DNA of 64,000 nucleotides. Source: Aquanectria penicillioides (Eukaryota; Ascomycota; Sordariomycetes; Hypocreales; Nectriaceae). The stretch lies in the NCBI GenBank assembly GCA_003415625.1, contig PYIU01000002.1:2418001-2482000 (forward strand). The letters run 5' to 3'. A program made the translations under genes and the position numbers. Below, one piece after another: positions 45,136 to 56,421 of the stretch. Below the pieces are notes generated by a model that saw nothing but the letters and a program-made list of their open reading frames with translations, ran no database searches and had not been told where the DNA came from. Position 1 is the stretch's first letter; the number at the start of each line of letters is the position of its first letter.

Positions 45136-48100
45136 GGGAACGGGCAAAGCTAGGGCTAGGAAGGGGATGATGAGGTCCGTCATGCAATGGGCAAAATATC
45201 CCATGATCCTTCTGCACAAAGATGAAGCTAATGCACAGCCATTGACTCGCCCCCTGCTGGTCTGGGTGCCGGCTTGCACACGAACCGCCGCTCGACCAAC
45301 AACCTGCCGCGCAATAGCATGGGGAATGGATCGTGGACCATCTTGACAGCGCCTTTGGGCCACGATGCATGCAAGTTGCTTCCAGCCTCCCAATTTTTTT
45401 CCTATTCCGTCTCTCTTTCGAGCTCTGGGTCTGGTGATGGCCACGCAGCTGGCAACACGCTCGGCTGCCTACTGGCGGGCGGTGGCACTGAGTAGACGCT
45501 GCAGGCGCTGCAGGCGAGGCAAAATATCCGAGGTGGCTCAGGGTTCCGTCTTTCAACAGCCGACAGCGGAATTGGCTTCTTGACACTATTCAGGATATCC
45601 ATGTCCAAGCCAGAGCAGGGCAGATGTGCCCGTATGTAATGTGTGGACTATGGGTATGTGCAGACGACCGTGCGTTCGTGCAAGATTTGTACGCCGATGG
45701 ATATAGGTATGTACGATCTTTAATCGTGGTACAACTCGGGGCTTTTCGTATCTCACCAACATGGGCAAGGTGGAGGATTCGCAGTCATCCCATGTTTCCG
45801 TCGTCCCCCCTTTAGCGTCGACCAACCCATCTCGCAACTGACCCCAGAGAGAGCCTCTTGTTTCAGCACAGGGGTTGGCGATGAATGTTCCCCAGCAAGT
45901 TCTTTTTTTCCCCTGTCTCCATTCCCACGAGGCTAGACAAACCGGCTGGCCGAAGCTCCCTGCGCTATTCCCTTTTACGCAAAAGCCTCCCAGCCTCCTC
46001 GAACCACAAAGCCCGCCCCTGGATTTTCTAGCGGTTCTTCGCGGCGGTCGAGTCCAACGGCGGCCATGCCTGTCCTGGGCCCCGCGCTACTCAACGACGA
46101 CGTCCGGACGAGACCAGTTCGCAGTTAGTCGAGCGACGAGGTGCCCCTGTAGGTGGGAAGTTCCCCCAAGGGTCGGGCGAGAGTTGACTAGGGTTTATTG
46201 CCGTTTTCTATCGTAGAGGGACCAAATAGTGTAGCCTCGTGGATAGAGAGGATGGAGCTTGGGGCCGACGAGGCACATAGCACGGGAGCTTTGGGCCTCG
46301 GGGAGACGGCATGGATCCAGCGGATTGATACTACCCGAGGAGCCAACGGACGGATCACAAAAGGCCGTGAAAAGGAGAGGGCGAAAAAAAAAAGATAGAG
46401 TCGGAGACATACGGCAAAAAGATTGCACGGCGTGGGTCAGTTGGGAGTTTGTAACTAAGAGGCACAGGACGAGACGCTATGCTGTTGCTTGCTCCCAACA
46501 AACTTTGTCCCAGAGGGTCGCACAGCATATCCGACACACTTCGATAGTCACGTCGTGACAAGGTCCAGGGCCTCGCTCTTCACTGCTGGCCGCCGGCCTG
46601 TAGCTTTCTGGCTGCTTTAGCTGCTCGTAAAGAGTGATTCCCTTCTGCATACTGACTCTCGCTAGCACAGCTGGCAGGGGCAGGTCGGGTCGCAGATCAA
46701 ATCCATGGCAAGCCAACTGCAGAGGGCCTGTCTGTGATGTGCGTGCTCTGCAGCATTCGGTTTGGCTCTGGACTGGGTTCCAGAAAGGCGCCGCCGCGAA
46801 CTGCATCCACTGGCAAACCCACATGCCCATAATTTGAAGGTATCCATCTCATTCGTTCAGCCGCCCCTTGGCCCTTGAGCCCTTGGGCCCTCGGGTGCCC
46901 TTGACCGGTTGGTTGTGGGAGCAGAAACTTGAGGGCGAACGGACGCAACGCAGCCCGCTTGCTGCTGTAGCGCTGTAGTGCCGTACGCACACAGGTCGTG
47001 CAGACTAATGATCCATCACTAGTCCAGCCGGCGCTGCCAGGGAGGCAGGCCAAGTACTGTACATCGGCATCGTGGTCCCCCGTCTTGACGTTGGACTGGG
47101 CCGACGAGCCCGTCGGCTTCCACTGCAAGCCCAAAAAGCCAAGTTCCCTCGTAAACCTTGACCGTCCAGCACATGTACATATCCGTAGCTTAGAGTTGGG
47201 TACCCATCGTCTCTGATCTGATCCCGTCCTTGCTGAGTCGGGTGTCTATTGGATCGAAAAAGGACCGTGGTGGCCCTGTCGTGGTCGACGTTCCCCTCGC
47301 GAGACCCCTCCTCTCTCTCATCACCTTTCGGCGTGTGCTTTCTACTCTCTCTTCCTTTCCTCTCTTTTTCTTTCCTCTTTGGATCACGGGCAATCTTCCT
47401 CCTCGAGACCTCTCCTTGTCATACTCTCTTTCTGTATCATTCTATTCCCTACGGCCCGTTCTTTCCTACTCTCTTAATCCACCCAACTCACCAGTCCTCT
47501 TCTGTGGTCGTCCTCCTTCGCTCCCGATTCTCTTCCTCCGATTTACAACCAGTTCCTATAACACCCGGCGAAACCGGTTGTTCCCTAATATCCATTTACC
47601 TAGTTCATCGTCGAGAAGCTCTCTACAGACCATTTCCTCAAAGGATCTCGTTTATGCTAAGGTTGCGACCAAGCTTGGACATCGAGCTACCGCCGTCTCT
47701 CTGTCTTACTCGTGGTCCATGGAACAGCTTAGGCCGAGCCCGGACTACCGACTGTGTCTATTGTATTAATCTCTAATTGACGCGGACAAAGCGCCCGCCA
47801 CACGGATTTGGAGATACGGAAACCGCGAGTGCAACCCCGAAAAAAAAAAAAACCAGCAACAACCAAAAAAATCTGCAGCAATCAAGAATCACCGAGACCG
47901 CCGTCGCCGATTGAGCAATTGGATTTGCACTTTTGCCGAGCCTCGAGGAAGGTTTGTGTGTGCGCGCGAGTGTGTGTGTGTGGTGTGAGGGACTGGTCCC
48001 GCCGGGTGGAGTTGAAGGTAGAAAGCGCTCCAGCTGAGCTCGAGCTCCAAGCGCAGGGATCCAACAGCAGCAGCGGCGAGCGGAGAGACTCTGGTCCACC

Positions 48101-48157
48101 GTCGTCGACGGCTTGCAAGGGTATTTTTGCTGGGATGCGACAGCGGGCAAAGACACC
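43900..48157. other. Long gene-poor intergenic region, part 2, ending in a CT-rich promoter/leader
   Basis: Contains an impure poly(A) region (45066-45135). The final ~900 bases (47.25-48.15 kb) are pyrimidine-rich and then purine/GT-rich, consistent with promoter and 5' leader of the gene at 48158. A 255-codon plus-strand frame at 44579-45346 owes a long Lys run to the poly(A) and lacks domains. No gene is supported. Confidence 0.5.
45066..45135. repeat. Impure poly(A) tract with an A32 core
   Basis: Uninterrupted A run at 45092-45123, flanked by shorter A runs split by G. Confidence 0.95.
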
Positions 48158-51100
48158 ATGAGTGCAAAGGTCAGTTTCACCAGTGCGGGCCACTTGGGCC
48201 ACACTCGCAACGGTGTCGACAAGGTTCCGCAACCTCAACATCTGCCCACCTCGATCCCTCGTGCATCGGTCTCGGCATCTGCATCTGCAGCCGCTTCCCT
48301 CATCACCAACCCGGATTCTCACCGGCAAAACCACAGCTCTTCTAAACTCCCATCCTTCCGCTTCGTCGACCGCAACGCAACTCGCAACCTCAGCAGCGGC
48401 AGCAACATCACCGACAGCAGCCAGGCCGATACAGACCAAGACCAAGACCAAGACCAAGACCAAGACGAGCACCAAGATAGCATTCCTATTGACGCTAGCC
48501 ACCAAAACAACATCAACGCGGGCAAGAGCAGCCCCAGCACATCAGCGGCGCTGTCGCACCCGTCGCTAGCGTACCACGCGCCACCCTCGCCTGTCTCACC
48601 CAATCCGGCCCCCGGCGTTGCCCCCATCTCAAGCCCAACCCAGCTCTCATCAGCAGATCCAGGCCCATTCCCATTCCCAGACGCTGGCTCATTCGCTGGC
48701 TCAGGTCACCAACCCACTACCGTTGCTGGCCAAAGTATCGCTGCCAGTGGTTCCTTGGACTCTGAGGCGCCAGCGCCCGATCCGGCCCCAACGCCCCCGG
48801 CGCCCCCAGCGCCAGCGCCAGCACCAGCACCAGCACCAGCACCAGCACCAGCACCGCCCGTGACGCTCCGGGTGACTGCCCCAAGCCTGGCTCTGGCTCA
48901 CCCGACAACACATCACCACGACGAAAAACAGAGCGCTTCTGCGTCGGCACCTGCACCCGCGTCCACTTCTGCATCCTCACCGGTCGCCCAAGCATCGACT
49001 GCCTGCACCACCACCTCACCGCCGCTCTCGCGATCCCGCTCTAGGGCCTCGTCCTGCCAGCCCGACTCCTCCGGCTCCGCCGTTGATCCGCCAGCCCAAA
49101 CCAAACGTCCCGCTTCATTTCCCGACGTATCGCCCGCCCAAGACGTCGCTGAATCCCCGCATTCCACGTCTGTTGTCGCTCGCTCCCGGAGCCGTCGATC
49201 CCTGCTAACGCGCAGATCGAATGGTGCTGCATCATCGAGCTGCCCGCCGCCCACTCTCAACCAAGAGCGTCTGCAGGCCGTCGAAGCCGCCCAGGCTGCC
49301 CTGTCCCAATCGTCATCCGACAGGTCATCAAAGGACTCACTCCCTGGCCAGCGAGAATTGATTCTGCCCAAGACACTGGCCAACGCAAGCCCCCCAGATG
49401 ACAGGCGAGCATCGCTCTCGCATCGCCCACCCGTCTCATACCGACCGCCTGTCAACCACAACGCACAGCCGTCCACGTCAACACCTGTTCGCGTCCCGCC
49501 CATTCGGGCTTTCCGCTCCTCTGGCTCTCGCAAGAGTCTAACCCTGGACATGAATTCAAGGGCCCGCATCTATGATTTTGGGGATGACCCTGCCGACTCC
49601 AATCATGATCGTACCCTCCGCGCCCTCGAGGGTAGATCCGATCAAGATTTTCTGCAGTCGGCGGCCTCCGCCCTGGGCCGTCGCGATACCCTGGATGGTG
49701 ATGATACCGGTGATGTATTCCTCAAAATTGCCCGAGAAGAAGCTTCCAAGCGCCTCCCCGACGAGAACCTTCCAGATGAGACCCAAAGTGTTGTGGTAAG
49801 TCAGTGTTCTGTTGCTGTCTAGATTTTTTGTCTGGGTCATGTCTCAGGGCCATGCGCGCCCAGAGAGGCATGTTTGTAACCGCCACACCCTCGGCCCTCC
49901 CAAACGCTCCACATGAAGAATCCCCAGGATCCCCATTCTTGTTCTCGCGTTGAATTCCCCAGTCCATGGAACTTGCCATTTGTCCTTGCCCTTCACTGTC
50001 ATGCTCGGAGCTAACCGGAACAGTCTCGAGTAACTCGCTCCCATCGTCGGCCTCTGTCCTCCGTTGTCCCGAGCTATAAGCCGACTTCCCCTCCTCAGGT
50101 TCGCCGACGATTGTCTGACCAACAAGAGACCTCGCGCCAGAGACATTACGATGATGATCGAGTAAGCGAAGTTTCTCGTGTCTCTACCTATCGAACCTTC
50201 GCCAGAGAAAAGGCCGCTTCAGCCCACCCAGGAGAGGAGTTGAGCCGCACGAGAGCTGGAGGCTCTACCGTGCGCGCTTCTCCCGTCACACCACGATCGA
50301 TGGCTTTCCAAGACTCTGACGGCTCGGCGCTTTCGCGCCGGCGACCTTCGATAACGGACAGCAACTCACCTGCACAGACACGGGGTTCAACATTTAGAAC
50401 GAATGGGACCCCTCACGCCCAAACTAAGGCGTACAACTCATCACCACTTGTTCGCTCGTTTGAGCTACCCCGGCAGCAGGGAGCAGAGAACAACCACAGT
50501 GGGGTTGAGGGCACCGAATCAACCGCATCTACCACTGCCCCCTCGACGGTTTGGGATGAGCTCGATGACTTGAAGTCTAGGCTTCACCGGCTCGAGCTGA
50601 CGGGCAAACTTCCTTCAACGTCTGGTGCCGCAGTGTCAAGACTTTCCGATGAGCGCCCACCAACAGCAACTACGACAGTAACGACCATGTCTTCATCCCC
50701 AAAGCGGCCTGGGAACAGCAACCAAGTGATCGACGCAATCAGCACAACATCGTCTCAACGGGAGGCGCACCCCCTCCTCCACGCTGCTCTGTCCAAATCG
50801 AAACACCGCCTCGATGCGGAAGTATTCAGGGCCCTCGAATCTGCCGCAAATGACGCCATGGCGCTTTCAACAATGATGGGCTCACCAGGACAACTCGGGC
50901 CCATTTCGAGCGGAGCCAGCACTATTGGTTCTGGAACTACCGTTACGGACCGCCAGTTGAGGCGCAAGGCAGATAGTGTTTGCCGCAGCTTGACGGAGCT
51001 TTGCGTTGCGTTGAGCGAAGATCACACTCAGAACCGAACACAACAAACAGTGGTAGCTCCAGCACCACCAGCGAATGACGCCCCGACCACACCTACACTG

Positions 51101-51880
51101 AACATGACATTTTCTGGCCTTACTTCCCAACGACGACCAAGCATCACCTCCGACCAAAATTTGACAAAGGCGAACACAACCAGCCCTCGGACCCTATCAA
51201 AATTTGAGGAGCGCAGATTAAATCTCCTCAACAGCAGCACAATGCCCGCCGCTAGGGCTACCGCTTCGACGCCATCTACTCCGCTGGAGCCGATTTCTCG
51301 ACGTAGGTCTTCTCTACTGGTATCAAGAACTCGTCGCGCTGGAACTGAGGAGCCGGAGGATGGGAGACGATCGGCTCTCCTGTTGAGGACGCGACGAGCG
51401 GGCACAGAGGAACCGGACGAGGGCCGGAGAACGTCTCTCCTTGTTCGGAACCGCCGAGGAACTATGGGTGAGGAAGACGATGATCAACCCATGTTCCGTT
51501 CACCTTCTCGCGTCCACACAGACCTAAACACCATGAGGATCGTGGCCCAGGAACAACCCCCGCAGCCTCAAACCGCTGACAATGGCTCTTTGGCATCATC
51601 GGCTCTCCCTCGACGGAGATTTGCTTCGTCAAACTTGAACCCTTCACGACTAGCCACGCCTTTGACCTCCAATGTTCCTTCTCCACGAAGATACTTGGAA
51701 CGGTCGAACCAGGATCGCGACGGCAATGCAGCAGAAAGAATAGTCGAAGAACGCCCCCAGCGGCACTTGTCCCTTGGGCAATCGATGCTCAGTCGAACTA
51801 GCAGCATGATCCGAAGGCCGAACCGGGACAGCAGCGTCACCATCACACAGTCCTCTGCAGCTGCCGGCGGCTACAGATGA
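48158..51880 (+). CDS. Large low-complexity protein of unknown function
   Basis: Two exons, 48158-49795 and 50024-51880, joined by a 228-nt GT-AG intron (GTAAGT donor, CTAAC branch site, CAG acceptor); about 1164 residues. I do not recognise a family. Exon 1 is Ser/Pro/Ala-rich with an Asp-Gln repeat (48433-48466) and a Pro-Ala repeat (48793-48856), then more ordered stretches (RSFRSSGSRKSLTLDMNSRA-like segment, DVFLKIAREEASKRLP). Exon 2 has VSRVSTYRTFAREKA, a helix TVWDELDDLKSRLHRLELTG, and a probably folded block HPLLHAALSKSKHRLDAEVF with DRQLRRKADSVCRSLTELC. Three tandem copies of a ~20-residue unit (SLLVxRTRRAGTEEP) follow at 51306-51480. No membrane segments are seen. Probably a cytosolic or nuclear scaffold; this is inference. 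An upstream in-frame TTG at 48113 is not used. Confidence 0.78.
48433..48466 (+). repeat. Coding (GACCAA)n repeat, Asp-Gln
   Basis: About five hexanucleotide copies encoding alternating Asp-Gln. Confidence 0.9.
48793..48856 (+). repeat. Coding (CCAGCN)n repeat, Pro-Ala
   Basis: About ten hexanucleotide copies encoding alternating Pro-Ala. Confidence 0.9.
51306..51480 (+). repeat. Three tandem coding repeats of a ~20-residue unit
   Basis: Units of 54-60 bases encode SSLLVSRTRRAGTEEPEDGRR-like, SALLLRTRRAGTEEPDEGRR-like and a diverged TSLLVRNRRGTMGEEDDD copy. Confidence 0.8.
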
Positions 51881-52939
51881 TGTTTTTGACTTCACGATTG
51901 ATACTGACTTTATGATTGTACTATACAACACATACATTATGCTTCTCCCGCAGGCCGTGGTCATATTTTTTGCTTCCCACCCTTCAGTGGGGGGTTTTCT
52001 GGCTTCTTATTGCCTCTACTTCATTTGGTGCTGACGATTCATGACGAGCAACCCTTGCCAACGACTTGGACCGCTGTTCAGCCAATGTACATCAAGCATT
52101 GATCATACACAAACTTAAACGGAAAATGAAACAAAAACAATGGAGGAAGGGAATCATCATGGTGTTGGTGTGATTCTGGAAATTCATAGAACAGCGATGG
52201 GATCGCTGTTTGAGGTCATTGCACTTTTAGGGTCTTTTTTTTTTAAAGGGAAATGTCGGAATGGGGGAGGGGACAGGCAGGAGTGAACGGTTTGGCATTT
52301 AAGCATGGGTAACTGGTAGTAAGGATAATGTATGATATTGAAGGATCGCGAACCGCGGATCCTTTCTTCGTTTTGATCAACTCGGCAGCATGCATCGTGC
52401 TTTGTGACTTGTGTATATCGATTCGGGCCGGCCCCATGAGTGTGAACTGTGAACTGGGAATCTGCTGACTACCACCAGACCGACTTGTGAGGCTGAGTGC
52501 TGACGAAGTGACTCTTCTCTAAGGGGTTGATTCGAATTAAATTTCAATGACGCTGCTCACGGCTCGCCCTACGAGTTAGCCCATGGCTGATGATGCGAGA
52601 AGTCATGTTGAAGAGGCTCTGAGCCTTGACTTTGTTCAGTTGTGCTGAGTCACGCCGGCGGTAAGTGAGAGACTCAGACGCATAGTCTCCACAGGCAGGC
52701 GGGTAGGCAAACCTCAGCTGCTAGCCTGCGGCCTAACCACCTATCCATCCAACCCGCTGTCCATGCCCCTCGGATACTTAAGGAGACCAATCTTGCAACC
52801 TTGGCCAGGGCCATTTTCAGCATCGCCAGCATCTCTTTGCAGCATCGCGACGTTTCGCGTCTCAGCCCGCCGCGCGACAGCTCCAGAACCTGGCACAACA
52901 ACCCACAAGCACCACCAACGGAATTCTCGTCCAGGCACC
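51881..52939. other. Tandem intergenic region, no gene seen
   Basis: 3' UTR of the large low-complexity protein gene and the promoter of the tRNA 2'-phosphotransferase gene. The frame of the latter stays open upstream to 52763 and could add a basic N-terminus, but the residues look like translated leader. Confidence 0.55.
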
Positions 52940-54022
52940 ATGGCGGGGGACCCCCAGGATGCAGGACCTTCAACGTCCGCGTACGAGGCCCTCGAGGACA
53001 GGGCGCTCAACAAGACTGAGCGCGAAAAGAGAGGAGGCGGAGGACGGGGCAAGGGGGGAGGCGGGCAGTCTCGCGAGGTGCAGATTTCAAAGGCCTTGTC
53101 TAAGCTGTTGCGGCATCAGGCCGACCAGGCCAACATCCAGCTGGATGGGGAGGGATATGCACCGTTGGATCAAGTGGTAAGACTTGGAAGTGAGAAATGA
53201 AATTGATGGCGATAATTAATCATGAGGAATGATGTTGCGACTTTTTTGTCAAGTGATGGGAAGAAACATCTGCCCCTCATACTTTTTCTTCCTCCCATGA
53301 CTATTGTGGTCGCCTCATTTATACACTCAACCTAACCTCATCTATAGCTTGCCTGGGGACCCCTGAAGTCTCAAAAAGTCACACTCGCGGAGATTCAAGA
53401 GGCAGTCGCCTCCAGTGACAAGCAGCGTTTCTCAATGAAGCCCAAAACCGCGGCCGACCCATCTCTCTCTCCAACAAGCACCGACCCTGCTGACTATCTC
53501 ATCCGCGCCAACCAAGGCCACTCCATCAAGCTCGAGTCCGCCGCCCTCCTTGCACCAATCACCCTCGACGAGGGCAACGTGCCCCCGCGCGTGCTCCACG
53601 GGACCTACTTTTACTTCTGGCCCAAGATTGTTGAGTCGGGAGGCTTAAAGGTCATGGGCCGCAACCACATTCACTGCTCGACGGGGACGCCAGAGGAAGG
53701 CGTCGTGAGCGGCATGCGCAGGGACGCCGAGCTCATCGTCGAGATCGACGTCGAGGCGAGTCTGCACGACGGTCTGAAGTGGTGGAAGAGCGACAACGGG
53801 GTCCTCTTGACCGAAGGTGACGAGCATGGCATCTTAGGATCCAAGTACTTCAAGATGGTGACAGGGAGGCAGCGAGATATTGGAGTGCTATGGCAGGATG
53901 GAGAGTGGGTGGCGGATTTGCCATCAGGGCTCAAGATCAACGCGCCGCATGGCAAGGGACGTGGAGGAAGCAGGGGAGGAAGAGGAGGAAGAGGAGGAAG
54001 AGGAGGACGACGCGGTGGTTAA
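52940..54022 (+). CDS. tpt1: tRNA 2'-phosphotransferase (Tpt1/KptA family) with RGG-rich tail
   Basis: Two exons, 52940-53176 and 53348-54022, with a 171-nt GT-AG intron; 303 residues. It transfers the splice-junction 2'-phosphate of ligated tRNA to NAD+, the last step of fungal tRNA splicing. Motifs: SKALSKLLRHQA (catalytic Arg-His), LAWGPLKSQKVTLAEIQEAV, YLIRANQGHS, LHGTYFYFWPKIVESGGLK, GRNHIHCSTG, VVSGMRRDAELIVEID and NGVLLTEGD. The Arg, His, Arg and Arg residues expected of the family are all visible. Glycine/arginine tracts flank the enzyme: one after MAGDPQDAG (KRGGGGRGKGGGG) and an RGG-box tail of about 20 residues. Start at 52940 has a strong context (CACCATGG). The stop is 174 bases from the stop of the convergent dsRNA-binding gene. 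Confidence 0.93.
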
Positions 54023-54196
54023 AAAAAAAGAAAAAAAAAAAAACCCCCCTCCGAAAATTAAAACCAATTCCTTTGAACGTTGCTCGCCAAACTAAATACC
54101 ACACTATTCATCAAGTCATTGAAGTCGCTACCAAGATGCAACTGGGCCCGGAACCTCAAGTGTCGCTTCCAACATCAAGGTCGCACCTCTCATGCC

Positions 54197-55388
54197 CTAT
54201 TCCACTAAAGGACTTACTCTGTCAACGACATCGTCCAGAAACTCGCCAATTGCTTTCTGAGACGACGCTTCCTTTCCAAGGAGCCACATCAAGACTTGTT
54301 CGGCCATCTGCGTCTTGGCCTCAGCTTCCGTTGCAACGCCTGCGACGTGACCAAGCTCAACAGGCATTCTCCCATCCAGCTGGAAAACGGGTCGCCCTTT
54401 GTAGAGGCCGTTGCCGTCGCGCTGGACCACGTATCTTGGCGCGTCAAAACCCAACTTCTTAGCTAGCGTGTCGACTCGCTTGCCGATCGAGGGGGTGTCG
54501 TCGTCGGTCGAAGATAACGATTTAGGGACCACGGAAGACCAGCTTGGAGGTGCCATGCGCATGCTCTCTGGCGATTCCGTGTCCTCGAATTTTACTTTCT
54601 TGCTCTTGGGCCAGTTTGGTGACGTAGGACGTGGATGACTTATTGGCTGATCACCATCGCTGTCTTTGTCTTTGACGATCTCGTCGTTTGCCTCGTCTTC
54701 GACAACATCACCATCATGATCATGATCATTGTCAGCTTCACCTACATTGTCATCACCATCATCCTCAGTGCTGACATCTGGAGAAGAAGTTGGAGATGGA
54801 TTGTTTTTGATCCAAAGAAGAGCTTGTTTGGCAGCGAATTGCTTTGCTTTCTGCGCTGGCAGTCAGCCATCGTAATGCTGTATGCAACTGAGGCACCTCT
54901 GAACTTTCACATACCTTCTTCTGTGAAAATGAAGGGGCCGATTGGCCAGGCTTAAATCCATATCCCTCACACGGAAACTTGCCTCTGCCGCCGGGTAGCT
55001 TGATCCTGGTGCGAAAACGTCGCTGCCCAGTGAGATCGTTGTTGAATTCCTCGTCGTCTAGTATGCAGATGGGCCCATTTTGGTTTTTTTGAGCCCATTC
55101 TGTTCACCAAATGTCAGTGTACGAGGATAGAACATAGCAGGAGGAAAACTGTAAATGGGGTATGGGCTTGCCGTTCAGGTCTCCGATGTAGTTATGGTCA
55201 TCTATCTCCTCCTCGAGGCTGGGCTGGGTAAGGAGAACAAGGGCGCTGCGCTCTTGAGAACCAATGGGCGCATCTTTTTTGTGCATCCTCTCCCAGGCCT
55301 CCCACCTATCAACGTAAGCTAGAAGGGAGGCTCTCATTGCGACCCAGTCGATGTGTAAGTCTGCGGATTCATTATTGATTGGCACCAT
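54197..55388 (-). CDS. Double-stranded-RNA-binding-like protein, GC-AG first intron
   Basis: Exons 55388-55172, 55099-54915 and 54850-54197; 351 residues. The N-terminal helical part (WVAMRASLLAYVDRWEAWER) is followed by WAQKNQNGPICILDDEEFNN, FRTRIKLPGGRGKFPCEGYG and, across intron 2, KKAKQFAAKQALLWIKNN. This matches the beta strands and last helix of a dsRBD-like fold. An acidic Asp-rich linker leads to a second fold of similar type (PRYVVQRDGNGLYKGRPVFQ to AEAKTQMAEQVLMWLLG). The role is unknown; RNA binding is inferred. Intron 1 (55171-55100) begins GCAAGC and ends AACAG; intron 2 (54914-54851) is GTATGT to CAG. Only the GC donor keeps DLN in frame with EWAQKN. An in-frame ATG at 55424 is an alternative start. 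Confidence 0.78.
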
Positions 55389-56421
55389 GGTGTTTGAGCC
55401 GTGATTGAGGAATAGGATTGGCAATGTGGGCCAAGTTGGAATTTATCGAGAGTAAAAGAAGCAGAAAGAGAGGGAGGAAGGAAGTAGAGCGTAAGAGGCA
55501 AGATGTAGTTAAGAGAGAGAAGGCGAGGTTATGGGTTGAAGGAGTGACGAGATAGAAATACTTCCTATGGGGCAGAGGCAATTCATCCAACGGGCGCCTT
55601 CTCCGCAACGGCGACGTATGTCAGGCGAGGGGGTTTGGTGGGCCTCCCAAGGCTACGAATAGGAAGCCGTCCCAAGGAATCGAACGGGTTTGTTGGCTGC
55701 TGCAAGATATCGAAGTGGTGAGAGGGAGCACTCCAATCCAAGCTGATACTTGTTTTGGCACAACTTGCTGGCAGGTAAATAATAATGCTGGAGCGTGTAA
55801 CTGGAACCTGGGAGCCAGCAATCCTGAGTGGGGCTGGGACAGAGTCGGACGTGCACTTCAATCCTCACTCAGCTTATATCCATGGCTATGCAAAGAGAAC
55901 CAAAATAATACCACAAACTTGTTACACGCAGGGTCGGCGCCTTTTTCTTTCTTTTTTTTTTTCGGTCCCTCTCGTTAAAAAACTATGCTACTGGACGCAA
56001 GCAGTCAGAGTTACATGCAGGTGGGTGCCCCGCAATCACAGCCTGGTCGACATTCACAAGCAACTCTATCAGATGGAAAACGCAGGATGCGCAACTACGA
56101 CGAGACTCTCACCATGCCATGCCGCAATCACGTCTTGACCACGTTTTCTGAAGAGTTATGACAGCTATTACAGCTAGAGCTCAAGGTTGCGCGAGGACCT
56201 AGACCTGGAATTGCCCGAGAGAGCAGCACATGGGGCCTCAGTAGCTGTAGCGGATGGAAATGTGTATCCCGCGACAAAATGGAAGCTCGATGTGTACTTT
56301 GCCTGATCGAGCCGACTAACCGCTAGGGTATCTACCAACATGCAAATGATAACGCCGTTGCCTGACACAAACTTTACACTTTGCAGGCTCATGCAAATGA
56401 ACTTTTCTTCCTCTCCGTTCC
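55389..56421. other. Intergenic region between two minus-strand genes
   Basis: Promoter of the dsRNA-binding-like gene and 3' UTR of Efg1. No coding sequence is supported. Short minus-strand frames between 55583 and 55868 overlap one another and show no domain. Confidence 0.55.

Noticed and set aside
44579..45346. 255-codon plus-strand frame
   Set aside because: Its length depends on a long Lys run from the poly(A) tract at 45066-45135. It has no domain, no splice support and is matched by similar open frames on the other strand.
49796..50098. A 303-nt intron with exon 2 starting at 50099 in the large low-complexity gene
   Set aside because: An earlier acceptor at 50021-50023 with a CTAAC branch site gives an in-frame exon start (SRVTRSHRRPLSS) that continues the protein sensibly.
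52763..52939. N-terminal mitochondrial-type extension of tRNA 2'-phosphotransferase
   Set aside because: The frame is open and somewhat basic, but the ATG at 52940 has the better context and matches the usual short N-terminus. The extension would need transcript support.
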